NCBI RefSeq assembly: GCF_003173715.1
Contig: NZ_CP029550.1
Location: 2,356,001 to 2,420,000, forward strand
Source of the DNA: Methylobacterium durans
Lineage (GTDB): Bacteria; Pseudomonadota; Alphaproteobacteria; Rhizobiales; Beijerinckiaceae
Length of the DNA stretch: 64,000 bases
Direction of reading: 5' to 3'
Shown here: in pieces, positions 29,741 to 39,007 of the stretch
Position numbering within the stretch: the first letter of the stretch is position 1
Layout: each line of letters opens with the position of its first letter
Position numbers and translations under genes: made by a program
The notes under the pieces: model-generated
Told to the model about the DNA's origin: nothing
Seen by the model: only the letters and a program-made list of their open reading frames with translations
Database searches by the model: none

Positions 29741-30841
29741 TCAGACCCAACCCTGGAGTTCCCGTCGCACGATGTGCTCGATCACACGCATGCCGAGGTC
29801 GGAATCGTTGAGGCAGGGAATGTAGGCGAAGTGCTCGCCGCCGTTCTCCTCGAAATAGTGGCGGTTCTCGCCGTCCAGTTCTTCGAGGGTTTCCAGACAA
29901 TCGGCGGTGAAGCCCGGCGCCACGATGGCGAGCCGCTTCACGCCGCTCCTGGCCAGGGCCTGCACCGTCTCGTCGGTGTAGGGCTTCAGCCATTCCTCGT
30001 TGCCGAAGCGCGACTGGAAGGTGACGCGCATCCGCTCGGGCGAGAAGCCCAGCGCCTCGCGGATCAGGCGACCGGTCTTCACGCACTGGCAATGGTAGGG
30101 GTCGCCCTTGAGGAGGTAGCTCTTCGGCACGCCGTGGAAGGAGGTGAGGATCACCTCCGGCTCGAAATCGAGCTTGGCCAGTCCCTCGCGGATCGATCGG
30201 GCAATCGCCTCGATGTAGACGGGATCGTCGTGGTAGGGCGGCGAGACCCTCACCGTCGGCTGCCAGCGCATCTGCATGAGCGCCTTGAAGGCTTGGTCGC
30301 AGGCGGTGGCCGAGGTCGCGGCGGCGTATTGCGGGTAGAGGGGCACCAGCAGGATCCGCTCGCAGCCCTGGTCGAGGAGCGCCTGGATGCGCAGCGAGAC
30401 CTCGGGCTTGCCGTAGCGCATCGCCCAGTCGACCACGACCGAATCGCCCATCGCCGCCTGCAGCTTCTCGCACTGGCCGCGGGTGATGGTCTTGAGCGGG
30501 CCCTCATCGCGCTCGTTGTTCCAGACGCTGGCGTAGTCCCGGCCCTTGGGGCCCGGCCGCTTCGTCAGGATGATCAGGTTGAGGAGCGGCCACCAGATCA
30601 GGCGCGGCACCTCGATGACGCGCCGGTCGGAGAGAAACTCCTTCAGGTAGCGCCGCATCGGCCAGTAGCTGGTGCCCTCGGGCGTGCCGAGATTCATCAG
30701 GAGCACGCCGACGCGGCCCCAGCGCACCGGCGGGTGCTCGGCGGGAAGCGGTGCGCCCTGCGCGCCCGCAATCCCGGCCGAAGCCTGCGGCAGGATGGCC
30801 TGGCCGGTCTGGAGCGTGGCGGGTTCGACGCGTTCGTTCAT
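29741..30841 (-). CDS. hemH: Ferrochelatase
   Basis: The gene encodes 366 residues from ATG 30841. Ferrochelatase inserts Fe2+ into protoporphyrin IX, the last step of protoheme synthesis. Motifs are VGVLLMNLGTPEGTSYW, LLVPLYPQYAAATSA, and the catalytic region EVILTSFHGVPKSYLLKGD with the metal-binding His, followed by YHCQCVKTGRLI. VTFQSRFGNEEWLKPYTDET and APGFTADCLETLEE complete the signature. The first 35 residues before the enzyme core are a low-complexity extension; upstream starts are possible but unsupported. Confidence 0.95.
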   Translation of the reverse strand: MNERVEPATLQTGQAILPQASAGIAGAQGAPLPAEHPPVRWGRVGVLLMNLGTPEGTSYWPMRRYLKEFLSDRRVIEVPRLIWWPLLNLIILTKRPGPKGRDYASVWNNERDEGPLKTITRGQCEKLQAAMGDSVVVDWAMRYGKPEVSLRIQALLDQGCERILLVPLYPQYAAATSATACDQAFKALMQMRWQPTVRVSPPYHDDPVYIEAIARSIREGLAKLDFEPEVILTSFHGVPKSYLLKGDPYHCQCVKTGRLIREALGFSPERMRVTFQSRFGNEEWLKPYTDETVQALARSGVKRLAIVAPGFTADCLETLEELDGENRHYFEENGGEHFAYIPCLNDSDLGMRVIEHIVRRELQGWV

Positions 30842-31011
30842 CGGTTTCCGGCCCGAGGGCCGCTTTCTGGCACGGCCGCCGAGGAGGCCGGCGACACGGT
30901 TTCGTGAGGATGGGGCGGATCCGCGCGCGACCACGCCGCGGTTGTCCGCGCGTCCATATCTATCTAGAGCACGGAGCCTGCCAGCGAAGACACGACAGGA
31001 CAGGCCGCGAC

Positions 31012-31965
31012 ATGCCGTCTCCCCGCTACTTCATCAACCACTTCATGCCGTTCACGGGCTACCCCTACACGGGTGCGCCCACGGCCTGCAATCTGTGCGG
31101 CTCGCGAGAGGCGGTCACGGTGGCGGAGACGGACCGCCGGCTCAAGACCCTGCGCTCGATCGCCTGCACGGAGTGCGGGCTGATTCGCACCGATCCGATG
31201 CCGACGCCGGCCGAGCTCGCGGAGTATTACGCGAACGCCTACCGGGCCGATTACCAGCTCGCCTTCGCGGGCGGTCCGCCTCGCCACCACCTCAACCGCT
31301 CGGCCCGGGAGGCGGCATTCCGCGCCGATCTCCTCGCGCCGATGCTGCGGCCGGGTGCCCGCGTCCTCGATTTCGGCTCGGGCTCGGGCGAGTTCCTCGC
31401 CGCCGTGCGGGCGCGGGGCTGCGAGGCGATCGGCGTCGAGCCCGGCCGCGACTACGCGGCCTATGCCCGGCAGACGCACGGGGTCGAGGTGCTGGACGAC
31501 GCGGGCGACGAGCGCTTCGAGCCCGGCTACTTCGACGTGATCACCACCCACCACGTGATGGAGCACCTGCGCGACCCGGCCGACGTGATGGAGCGCCTCG
31601 CCCGCTGGCTGAAGCCGGACGGCGTGCTCTACGCGGCCGTGCCCAACATGGCGGCCACCGCCAAGCCCCCGCACGAGCGCTTCCACTTCGCCCACGTCCA
31701 CGGCTTCGTGCGCGAGACCTTCGATCTCACCGCCCGCCGGGCCGGCCTCGTGCCCCACACCGATTACTGGCGGGAGGACACCACGGTCGTCTACCGGAAG
31801 ACGGACGAGCCCGTGGGCCGGCTCGCCGCCCCCGGCCTCGCCCGGCGCCTCGCTGAGGAATTGAAGCCGATGCCGCCCGGCGCCTACCTCGCCTCCGGCG
31901 CCTGGATCTGGCCGATGGTGCGCCGGAACGCCAAGGCCGTGCGCGACACCTTCGCGTCGCGCTGA
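31012..31965 (+). CDS. Class I SAM-dependent methyltransferase with N-terminal zinc motif
   Basis: The gene encodes 317 residues from ATG 31012. An N-terminal Cys cluster (CNLCGS and then CTECGLIRTDP) matches the putative zinc-binding module often fused to sugar-type methyltransferases. The SAM-binding core follows (GARVLDFGSGSGEFLAAVRA, with EPGRDYAAYA and FDVITTHHVMEHLRDP). Similar proteins act on nucleotide-linked sugars or other cell-surface precursors, but the substrate here is unknown. No glycan cluster lies beside it. It is divergent from hemH, 170 bp away. Confidence 0.82.
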   Translation: MPSPRYFINHFMPFTGYPYTGAPTACNLCGSREAVTVAETDRRLKTLRSIACTECGLIRTDPMPTPAELAEYYANAYRADYQLAFAGGPPRHHLNRSAREAAFRADLLAPMLRPGARVLDFGSGSGEFLAAVRARGCEAIGVEPGRDYAAYARQTHGVEVLDDAGDERFEPGYFDVITTHHVMEHLRDPADVMERLARWLKPDGVLYAAVPNMAATAKPPHERFHFAHVHGFVRETFDLTARRAGLVPHTDYWREDTTVVYRKTDEPVGRLAAPGLARRLAEELKPMPPGAYLASGAWIWPMVRRNAKAVRDTFASR

Positions 31966-32006
31966 TGCGCTAGACCGATCGGCCCCCTTCCGGAGACAGC
32001 CGCGCG

Positions 32007-33533
32007 ATGTCGCAACCCAGCCGCCGCCAGACCCTCGGCCTCGGTCTCGGCGCCGGGCTCGCCGCGGGGTTGCCGGCCGCGGCGGAGGAGCGCCCGGCCG
32101 CGCCCGAGGCCACCTTCAGCCTGCTCCTCGTCAACGACGTCTACCAGATGGCCGAGGTCGACGGCTGGGGCGGCTTCGCGCGGCTCAACGCCGTGGTGAA
32201 GGCGGAGCGGGCGCGCGGCGTGCCGATGCTCTACGCGCATGCGGGCGACACGCTCTCGCCCTCCCTGATGTCGGGCATCGACAAGGGCGCGCACATCGTC
32301 GAACTCCTCGACCGCGCCCCGCCCGACGTGTTCGTGCCCGGCAATCACGAGTTCGATTTCGGCCCGGCCGTGTTCTTCCAGCGCATGCGCGAGGCGGCCT
32401 TCCCGGTCTTTGCCGCGAACCTCCGGGGCGCGGACGGCAGGCCCCTCACGGGCGTGCAGGACCGGACCATCGTGGAGCTCGGCGGAATCCGGGTCGGCAT
32501 CGTCGGGATTTCGCTGGCCAGCACCCCGGAAAAGTCGCAGAGCGGCGACCTCCGCTGCGGCCCCGAGATGGAGACGCTCGCCGACCAGGCCGAGCAGCTC
32601 CGCCGGGAAGGAGCGGAGATCGTCGTCGGCGTCGCCCACACCGCGCGGCCCACCGACCGGGCGATCGTGGCGGCGGGCCTCGTCGACATCCTGCTCTCCG
32701 GCCACGACCACGACCTCCTCGTCCATTACGACGGGCAGCGGGTGCTGGCGGAATCGAGCGTCGACGCCCACTACGTCACCTCGATCGACGTCACCGTGAC
32801 GGTGACGGGCGAGGGACCGGCCCGGCGCGTGACGTGGCGCCCGCGCTTCCGCATCCACGACACCGCGACCGTGACGCCGGACCCGGAGACGCTGGCGATC
32901 GTGAACCGGCTCGAAGGGGAACTCTCCCGCGAGCTCGACGCGCCGCTCGGCGCGACGCGCACGGCCCTCGACAGCCGCGTCGCCACGGTGCGGGCCCGCG
33001 AATCGAGTTTCGGCGACCTCGTCGCCGACGCGCTCCGCGCCGCCACCGGTGCCGAGGCCGCGATCATGAACGGCGGCGGCATCCGGGGGAACCGCCTCTA
33101 CCCGGCGGGAAGCGTGCTGACGCGGCGGGACATCCTGACGGAGCTTCCCTTCGGCAACACGACCGTGCTCGTCGCGATCTCGGGCGCGCAGCTGCGCGCC
33201 GCGATCGAGAACGGGCTCGCCGATTTCGGGCGCACGGCCGGGCGGATGCTGCAGGTCTCGGGGCTGATTGTGACCCTCGATCCGGAGGCGCCGCGGGGGG
33301 CGCGGGTGGTCTCGATCGCAGTCGGAGGCGAACCCCTCGACCCGGGCCGCACCTACCGGGTCGCCTCGAACAGCTTCCTCTACGACGGGGGCAACGGCTA
33401 CGGGGTGCTCGCGAAGGGCCGCACGCTCATCGGCGCCACCGACGGCAAGCTCGTCGCCAACGAGGTGATGGCCTACATCCGGGCCAACGCCCCCCTCGAC
33501 GTCGCCTCCGGGCAGCGCATCCTGGTCCGCTGA
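32007..33533 (+). CDS. Bifunctional metallophosphatase / 5'-nucleotidase
   Basis: The gene encodes 508 residues. A SRRQTLGLGLGAGLAAG leader with paired Arg suggests Tat or Sec export. The metallophosphatase domain has YAHAGDTLSPS, FVPGNHEFDFG, GVAHTARPTDR and LLSGHDHDLLV as metal ligands. The usual HTND first motif is replaced by LLVNDVYQM, so the first His is absent but the Asp is kept, as in one subgroup of the family. The C-terminal 5'-nucleotidase domain has ESSFGDLVADALRAATGAEA, GGIRGN and SNSFLYDGGNGYG. It hydrolyses nucleotides in the periplasm. Its stop overlaps the ung start. Confidence 0.88.
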   Translation: MSQPSRRQTLGLGLGAGLAAGLPAAAEERPAAPEATFSLLLVNDVYQMAEVDGWGGFARLNAVVKAERARGVPMLYAHAGDTLSPSLMSGIDKGAHIVELLDRAPPDVFVPGNHEFDFGPAVFFQRMREAAFPVFAANLRGADGRPLTGVQDRTIVELGGIRVGIVGISLASTPEKSQSGDLRCGPEMETLADQAEQLRREGAEIVVGVAHTARPTDRAIVAAGLVDILLSGHDHDLLVHYDGQRVLAESSVDAHYVTSIDVTVTVTGEGPARRVTWRPRFRIHDTATVTPDPETLAIVNRLEGELSRELDAPLGATRTALDSRVATVRARESSFGDLVADALRAATGAEAAIMNGGGIRGNRLYPAGSVLTRRDILTELPFGNTTVLVAISGAQLRAAIENGLADFGRTAGRMLQVSGLIVTLDPEAPRGARVVSIAVGGEPLDPGRTYRVASNSFLYDGGNGYGVLAKGRTLIGATDGKLVANEVMAYIRANAPLDVASGQRILVR

Positions 33534-34219
33534 TGACAGTCACGCCCGTTGCCGCGGCGCTCGCGCGCTTCCGCGCCTCCGGCTCGCCCTGGGCCGAGCT
33601 TCCCTTCTTCGCCGACGGCGCCGCCGAGCGGGTGGCCGAACGGGTCGATGCCCGCATCGCGTCCGGCGCGCACGTGCTGCCCGACCCCGGGAACATCTTC
33701 CGGGCGCTCGCCCTGACCCCGCCGGATTCCGTCAAGGTCGTGATCCTGGGGCAGGACCCCTACCCGACGCCGGGCGACGCCAACGGGCTCGCCTTCTCCT
33801 ACGTGGGGACGGGCCGCCTGCCGGCCTCGCTCAAGGTCATCCTGGCGGAGGTGGCGCCGGGCCGGCCGGGGAGCGGCGACCTCACGCCCTGGGCGCGCCA
33901 GGGGGTGCTCCTCCTCAACAGCGCGCTGACCGTGGAGGCGGGCAAGTCCGGGGCGCATCTGCGCTACGGCTGGGCGCGCCTCACCGACGAGGCGGTGGCG
34001 GCGGTGTCCGCCCGGCCCGAACCCGCCGCGTTCCTGCTCTGGGGGGCGCAGGCCCGGGGACGGGCCGTCCTGATCGACGGCGAGCGCCACTGCGTGATCG
34101 AGAGCGGGCACCCCTCCCCCCTGAACCGGGCCCGCGACTTCCCGGGCTCCGACCCGTTCGGACGGGCGAATGCGTGGCTGGAGACGCGGGGGCTCGCGCC
34201 GATCGAATGGCGGCTGTAG
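33533..34219 (+). CDS. ung: Uracil-DNA glycosylase
   Basis: The gene encodes 228 residues. ATG 33533 overlaps the stop of the nucleotidase (TGATG), implying translational coupling. The catalytic loop is VVILGQDPYPTPGDANGLAF, with the water-activating Asp; the canonical motif has His where this has the second Pro. ARQGVLLLNSALTVEAG and ESGHPSPLNRARDFPG, with the catalytic His, complete the family-1 UNG signature. The enzyme removes uracil from DNA in the cytoplasm. Confidence 0.92.
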   Translation: MTVTPVAAALARFRASGSPWAELPFFADGAAERVAERVDARIASGAHVLPDPGNIFRALALTPPDSVKVVILGQDPYPTPGDANGLAFSYVGTGRLPASLKVILAEVAPGRPGSGDLTPWARQGVLLLNSALTVEAGKSGAHLRYGWARLTDEAVAAVSARPEPAAFLLWGAQARGRAVLIDGERHCVIESGHPSPLNRARDFPGSDPFGRANAWLETRGLAPIEWRL

Positions 34220-34226
34220 CCCGGGC

Positions 34227-35519
34227 TCAGTCGTCGTCGCCGCCCGCGTACATCCGCTCGGCCATGCCCTCCTCCAGCATCAGCCGGGCGCGGGCGCGCA
34301 GCTTCTCGGTCTCGCTCTTGAGCTGGCCGCAGGCCGCCAGGATGTCCCGCCCCCGCGGCGTGCGCACGGGCGAGGCGTAGCCGGCGTTGAACACGATCTC
34401 GGAGAAGCGCTCGATCCGCTCCCAGTCGGAGCATTCGTAGCGGCTGCCGGGCCAGGGGTTGAACGGGATCAGGTTGATCTTGGCCGGGATCCCCTTGAGG
34501 AGGCGCACCAGCTCGCGCGCATCGGCGTCCGTATCGTTGACGCCCTTGAGCATCACGTACTCGAAGGTGATGCGGCGGGCGTTGTTGAGTCCCGGGTAGC
34601 GGCGGCAGGCATCGAGGAGATCGGCGATCGGGTATCTGCGGTTCAAGGGCACCAGCTCGTCGCGCAGGTCGTCGCGCACCGCGTGGAGCGAGATCGCCAG
34701 CATGGCGTGCGCCTCCTCGCCGAGCCGCTGCATCTGCGGCACCACGCCGGAGGTCGAGACCGTGATGCGGCGGCGCGACAGGCCGAGGCCCTCCTGGTCC
34801 GACATCACGCCGACCGCGTCGATCACGTTGTCGACGTTGTAGAGGGGCTCGCCCATGCCCATGAACACGATGTTCGTGACGAGGCGCCCCACCTCGCCGC
34901 CGCCGCTCGCGTCGCGCGAGGGCATCTGGCCGACGAAGTCGCCGAGCTCGTCGCGCGCCACGATCAGCTGCGAGACGATCTCGGCCGTCGAGAGGTTGCG
35001 CACGAGGCGCTGGGTGCCCGTGTGGCAGAACGAGCAGGTCAGCGTGCAGCCGACCTGGGACGAGACGCAGAGCGTGCCCCGGTCCGGCCCCGGGATGTAG
35101 ACGCACTCGATCTCGGCGCCGCGATTGTGATCGTGCGCGCCGGTCGGCGCCATGCGCAGGAGCCACTTGCGGGTGCCGTCGCGGGAGACCTGGGCGGTGA
35201 CGATCTCGGGCCGGTCGAGGGTGTAGTGCTCGGCGAGCAGCGCCTTCAGGCCCTTGCCGACATTCGTCATCTGATCGAAGTCGCGGGCGCCGCGCACGTT
35301 GAGCCAGTGCCAGATCTGGCCCGAGCGCATGCGGCTCTCGCGCTCCGGCACGCCGACGGCGACGAGCCGCGCCTTCAGATCCGCCCGGGTGAGCCCGACG
35401 AGGGAGGCGCGCCGGCCCGGCAGGGGGGCATCCGCCTCGGGCCGGAACTCGGGCGTCTTCTCGATTGCGGGAACGGCGCTGCCTGCGCGCCGGGCGGTGT
35501 CGAACGACGCCGTCGCCAT
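34227..35519 (-). CDS. rlmN: 23S rRNA (adenine2503-C2)/tRNA methyltransferase RlmN
   Basis: The gene encodes 430 residues from ATG 35519. It is a radical-SAM enzyme that methylates A2503 of 23S rRNA and A37 of some tRNAs. The CxxxCxxC cluster is CTLTCSFC (Cys158, 162, 165), followed by [13 protein letters not shown]. The N-terminal [19 protein letters not shown] and the C-terminal [16 protein letters not shown] with its catalytic Cys region fit RlmN. A longer frame begins at 35600, but those extra residues are not family-like. It converges on ung with a seven-base gap. Confidence 0.95.
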   Translation of the reverse strand: MATASFDTARRAGSAVPAIEKTPEFRPEADAPLPGRRASLVGLTRADLKARLVAVGVPERESRMRSGQIWHWLNVRGARDFDQMTNVGKGLKALLAEHYTLDRPEIVTAQVSRDGTRKWLLRMAPTGAHDHNRGAEIECVYIPGPDRGTLCVSSQVGCTLTCSFCHTGTQRLVRNLSTAEIVSQLIVARDELGDFVGQMPSRDASGGGEVGRLVTNIVFMGMGEPLYNVDNVIDAVGVMSDQEGLGLSRRRITVSTSGVVPQMQRLGEEAHAMLAISLHAVRDDLRDELVPLNRRYPIADLLDACRRYPGLNNARRITFEYVMLKGVNDTDADARELVRLLKGIPAKINLIPFNPWPGSRYECSDWERIERFSEIVFNAGYASPVRTPRGRDILAACGQLKSETEKLRARARLMLEEGMAERMYAGGDDD

Positions 35520-35684
35520 GATCGTCTCGGAGCCTTCGGAGAGGGATATCCGCCGCATATAGGGGAAAAGCGGCCGAAACGCGAACCGGGGCCGGGGCAA
35601 GGGGGCGGGGCAAGAATGGGATACGGGGATATCGAGCCCTCGTCATCGGCGCGTCCCATCACGGCGATTGACGGCAGGGCCTCC

Positions 35685-36530
35685 TCACCCCGGCGCGCCC
35701 AGCGCCTCGCAGCGGAAGGCGCCGTAATCGGCGCGGGCCAGGCGCTCGGCCAGCGCCGGCAGGAACAGGCCGGCCTCCTCGGCGAGCGTCCAGGGCGGGT
35801 TGACGACGACGAGGCCGGTGCCGGTGAGGCGGCTTGGATCCGGGCGGTCGATCATCAGGTCGAGGCGGAGCGCCGGCCGCTCCAGGGCGGCGTCGAGGTC
35901 GGCGACCATGCGGTCGACGGCCGCGACGTCCTTGATCGGGTACCACGCCAGGAAGAGGCCGGTCGGCCATTTCGCCACCGCTTTCGCGAGGCGGGTGCCG
36001 AGGCGCTCGATCTCCCCTGGCTTCTCGTAGGGCGGGTCGATCAGGACGAGGCCGCGCCGCTCCGGCGGCGGGATCAGGCTGTTCAACGCCGTCCAGCCGT
36101 CGAGGTGCAGCACCTTGGTGCGCGGGTCCTGGTTGTAGCGGGTGCGCAGGGTCTCGGCATCGGCCGGGTGCAGCTCGACGAGCACGCCCTGATCGATCGG
36201 GCGCAGGGCCTCGCGGATGAGCGCGGGCGATCCGGGATAGACGCTGGCGCCGTAGCGCGCGATCACCGCGGCCACCGCCGCCCGGTAGGGCGCGAACAGC
36301 GCCTCGATCTCGGCGGGGAAGGGCTCGTCGAGGCGGCCCCAGCCGTCCCGCCACTCCGCCGTTCGCCCGGCCTCGTCCCCGGCGAGGTCGTAGAAGCCGA
36401 TTCCCGCGAAGGCGTCGATCGCCCGGAAGGGCGCCGGCTTGCGCTGCAGGTGGGCGAGCACCCGCGTCAGGACGAGGTGCTTCAGGACATCGGCGAAATT
36501 GCCGGCGTGGAAGGCGTGTCGGTAGTTCAT
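35685..36530 (-). CDS. rlmJ: 23S rRNA (adenine2030-N6)-methyltransferase RlmJ
   Basis: The gene encodes 281 residues, the family length. RlmJ methylates A2030 of 23S rRNA. MNYRHAFHAGNFADVLKHLV at the N-terminus is the family signature. FRAIDAFAGIGFYDL is the SAM-binding segment, and GLVLIDPPYEKPGEIERL carries the DPPY adenine-N6 motif. GLVVVNPPWTLAEEAG near the end is also conserved. The gene is on the same strand as rlmN, downstream of the RNase T2 gene; the clustering of two rRNA modification enzymes is probably incidental. Confidence 0.95.
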   Translation of the reverse strand: MNYRHAFHAGNFADVLKHLVLTRVLAHLQRKPAPFRAIDAFAGIGFYDLAGDEAGRTAEWRDGWGRLDEPFPAEIEALFAPYRAAVAAVIARYGASVYPGSPALIREALRPIDQGVLVELHPADAETLRTRYNQDPRTKVLHLDGWTALNSLIPPPERRGLVLIDPPYEKPGEIERLGTRLAKAVAKWPTGLFLAWYPIKDVAAVDRMVADLDAALERPALRLDLMIDRPDPSRLTGTGLVVVNPPWTLAEEAGLFLPALAERLARADYGAFRCEALGAPG

Positions 36531-36564
36531 GCTCGCTCGGGCCGGCCGCGACGGGATCGCCGCC

Positions 36565-37233
36565 TCAGCGGGCAGCCTCGACGGCGATCTCCGGGGCGCG
36601 GCAATTCTGGCGCGCCACCTCGGGGCAGGAGGTGAAGCCGCGCAGATCCTTGGTGAAGCAGAGGCGCACCTCCTGCAAGCGCCCGCGGGCGCAGGCCACC
36701 GCCATCATGTCGGGCCGCAGCCCCTTGTTCGCCAGCACGAATTGCCGCGCGATCTCGATCGGCGCGAGGCGCTGGTCGCCGCCCGCGGCCTTGAGCGCGT
36801 CGGGGATCGTCACCGCGGCGCGGGCCTCGCGGGCGGCGCGGAAATAGGAGGCCGGGTCGAGGCCCGAGCAGGTGCCGTGCTTGCGCCACTCGTAGCGGGC
36901 GAGCCCCTCGCTCGGGAAGACCTCGCCGGCGATCTCCATGGCCTGCCGGGTCGGCGCGCGCTCGAAGGCCGAGCAGTTCGTCGGGTAGCCGCGGGTGTAT
37001 TGCGGCCAGAGGCCGTGCACCACGAAGCCGAGGCCGCGCCCCGGCATGCACTGGCGCTCGTCGCGGGAGGCGCCCGCGCCCCCGCAATAGGTCGGCGACC
37101 AGGAGAGCGCCAGCACGTAGAAGTCGAAATCGCCCGGCCGGCCGCGCCCGAAGCCGCCGTCATCCTGCGCCGGCGCCGGCGCGGCCAAGAGCAGCGCGGC
37201 GAGCGCCGCGAATCCCCGAACACCCTGCTTCAT
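36565..37233 (-). CDS. Secreted ribonuclease T2 family protein
   Basis: The gene encodes 222 residues from ATG 37233, chosen because GGAGG lies four bases upstream. A signal peptide ends near APAQDD. The two catalytic motifs of RNase T2 are intact: VVHGLWPQY with His73, and RYEWRKHGTCSG with Glu115 and His119. FYVLALSWSPTYC at the start of the mature domain is typical. Six or more Cys indicate disulfides. The enzyme should cleave RNA in the periplasm or outside the cell, perhaps for phosphate and nucleoside scavenging, which would fit the nearby nucleotidase (inference). Confidence 0.9.
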   Translation of the reverse strand: MKQGVRGFAALAALLLAAPAPAQDDGGFGRGRPGDFDFYVLALSWSPTYCGGAGASRDERQCMPGRGLGFVVHGLWPQYTRGYPTNCSAFERAPTRQAMEIAGEVFPSEGLARYEWRKHGTCSGLDPASYFRAAREARAAVTIPDALKAAGGDQRLAPIEIARQFVLANKGLRPDMMAVACARGRLQEVRLCFTKDLRGFTSCPEVARQNCRAPEIAVEAAR

Positions 37234-37270
37234 CACCCTCCCCGAGGCAGAAGCGAGCCGGACCGAACGC

Positions 37271-37738
37271 TTACGGACGCGCCATCCGGCAGGCCGTGGC
37301 GTAGGCGTAGGCGAGGTTGCGGTCGAGCCCGTGCACGCAGAACTCGACGCCCCAGGTCGAGCCGATGATGCCGAGACTCTCGCGCACCGAGTAATCGACC
37401 TTGCGGCGCACCCCGTCCGAGGTGGTGGCGGTCGCGGTGCAGAAGCGGCGCGGGTAATAGTCGAGGCCCCAGGGGCGCCAGGCCGTGCGCTCGATCCGGT
37501 CGTAGGAGACGATCGTCAGCGACGAGTTCCAGAACTTCGCCTCCTTCTCGGCGAACTGGGTCGCGACCTTCTCCAGCACGCCCGGGTCCTGGCAGCCCGG
37601 GATGTTGGCGTCGAACGGGAAGGTGCGCTCCTCGGCGGGCTCGATCTCCTCGCGCGCCGAGCGGGCGAGGGCGGGCTCGATCGCGCCGACGAAGGCGAGG
37701 CCGAGGCACAGGGCGGCGAGGGTGGGATACGGGCGCAT
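37271..37738 (-). CDS. Conserved secreted protein of unknown function
   Basis: The gene encodes 155 residues from ATG 37738. A signal peptide (LAALCLGLAFVGAIEPALAR) precedes a mature region with paired Cys residues (NIPGCQDPGV, RFCTATATT, VEFCVHGLD) and IVSYDRIERTAWRPWGLDYY. It resembles short secreted proteins seen in Methylobacterium-type genomes, but I cannot assign a function. It follows the extensin-like gene on the same strand, separated from it by a tandem-hairpin repeat. Confidence 0.65.
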   Translation of the reverse strand: MRPYPTLAALCLGLAFVGAIEPALARSAREEIEPAEERTFPFDANIPGCQDPGVLEKVATQFAEKEAKFWNSSLTIVSYDRIERTAWRPWGLDYYPRRFCTATATTSDGVRRKVDYSVRESLGIIGSTWGVEFCVHGLDRNLAYAYATACRMARP

Positions 37739-37828
37739 GCCGGCGTCTTCCGCTGGAAATACCTGAGCTTGCGACGATGGACGGTGGCCCCGCGGAGTCA
37801 ACCCGCGGCTCGCCTCACGCTGCGCTTT

Positions 37829-37895
37829 CTCGGGCCAGTGGGGTGTGCGGGGCACACCCCTCGCTCGGGCCAGTGGGGTGTGCGGGGCACACCCC
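37829..37895. repeat. Tandem 32-bp repeat, each copy carrying a hairpin
   Basis: The same 32 bases occur at 37829-37860 and 37864-37895, separated by TCG. Each copy contains GGGGTGTG facing CACACCCC across CGGGG, so each folds into a hairpin with an eight-base stem. It lies just after the stop of the extensin-like gene and 91 bp upstream of the next gene on that strand. A transcription-termination role or a dispersed genomic element are both possible. Confidence 0.7.
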
Positions 37896-37899
37896 CTCG

Positions 37900-38907
37900 T
37901 CAGTAGATCGGGCCGCTGCCGAGGCCGGGGGCGGTGAGCGAGAGCGGCTCCTCCTCGAAGCCCGGAGCGGGCTCCTCGTAGGCGGGTGCGGAGGCGAGGC
38001 GGGAGGCAGGCGCCTGCGGGCGGTAGGGGCGCGGCGCGGGCGCGGCGGTGTAGGCCGAGGGCGCGGGTGCCGCGGGCGAGCGGGCGACCTTCGTCGGCGT
38101 GCCCCGCGCCGACATCGGCGTGAGGCCGTAGGGATCGTCCTCCTCGACGTCGATCGGCGCCTGCGGCGGGGCCGGCTGGCGTGCGGGCGGGCGCGGATAG
38201 GACGAGCGGGCGCCCTCGGCGCCGAGCTGCGGCACGAACTTGATCAGCGGTTGGCAGAGGCGCTTCAGGCCGCGCGGGTCGTGCCGGGCGAGGTCCACGT
38301 GGATGTGGTCGTAGTGGAACACGTTGGAGCCCGGGGCCAGCACCGTGGTGAAGCGCTGGCAGGCGCCGAGGAACACCTCGCGCAGGAAGCCCTGCTCGGC
38401 CTCGGTGCCGCGCCAGCCGCCCTTGACGGTGATGACGGAGCCGTCGGCGAGCTTGAAGGACATGATGTCCACGGCGTTGCCGAAGGAATGCTCCGAGAGC
38501 TTGGCGCCCGCTTGGTTGTTGCGGCCGCGGCAGGCGTAGGAGCCCGCGTTGATCTCGGCCACGGGTTGGCCGAAATACAGGTTCGCCGCCGGCTGGATCG
38601 TGTCGGCGAGCCACGCCTCGGCCTCGGCCAGCGCCGGGCAGGCGAGCGTCATGCGCTGCTTGAGGGCGACCGAGCCGTTGCCGAGCCGCGTGACCCGGAA
38701 CGGCTGCTGCATGCCGCAGGGGCCCGGCCCGTCGATCTCCTTGGCCGGCGTCACGAACTCGGTCTGCTGCACGAGCTTGCGCGAGAGGCAGATCTGCTCC
38801 GCCTGGTCGCGCCACGGCTCGCGCCGCTCAAACTTGTTGAGCGCACAGCCGGTGAGCCCCGCGCCGAACAGCGCCAGGGCGGAGAACGCGAAGACGCTAC
38901 GCCACAT
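37900..38907 (-). CDS. Extensin-like lipoprotein with a D,D-peptidase-type zinc fold
   Basis: The gene encodes 335 residues from ATG 38907. A lipoprotein signal (GAGLTGCALN) indicates lipidation. The extensin-family domain has LACPALAEAEAWL, GSYACRGRNNQAGAKLSEHS and GNAVDIMSFKLADG, and then VFHYDHIHVDLARHD. The His/Asp/His pattern is the zinc site of the peptidase M15-like fold, which in relatives acts on cell-wall peptides. The last 100 residues are Pro/Ala-rich and disordered, as expected for a wall-spanning tail. The stop is followed by the tandem hairpin repeat. Confidence 0.88.
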   Translation of the reverse strand: MWRSVFAFSALALFGAGLTGCALNKFERREPWRDQAEQICLSRKLVQQTEFVTPAKEIDGPGPCGMQQPFRVTRLGNGSVALKQRMTLACPALAEAEAWLADTIQPAANLYFGQPVAEINAGSYACRGRNNQAGAKLSEHSFGNAVDIMSFKLADGSVITVKGGWRGTEAEQGFLREVFLGACQRFTTVLAPGSNVFHYDHIHVDLARHDPRGLKRLCQPLIKFVPQLGAEGARSSYPRPPARQPAPPQAPIDVEEDDPYGLTPMSARGTPTKVARSPAAPAPSAYTAAPAPRPYRPQAPASRLASAPAYEEPAPGFEEEPLSLTAPGLGSGPIY

Positions 38908-39007
38908 GGTCCGGAAGATGCCGCAGGTTGTGTAAAGGGACCGTCAACGCTGGGGCCGCGGGCCGACGCGTTGACAGAGAGGGGCGCTTCGGCCGAACTC
39001 CGCCGCC

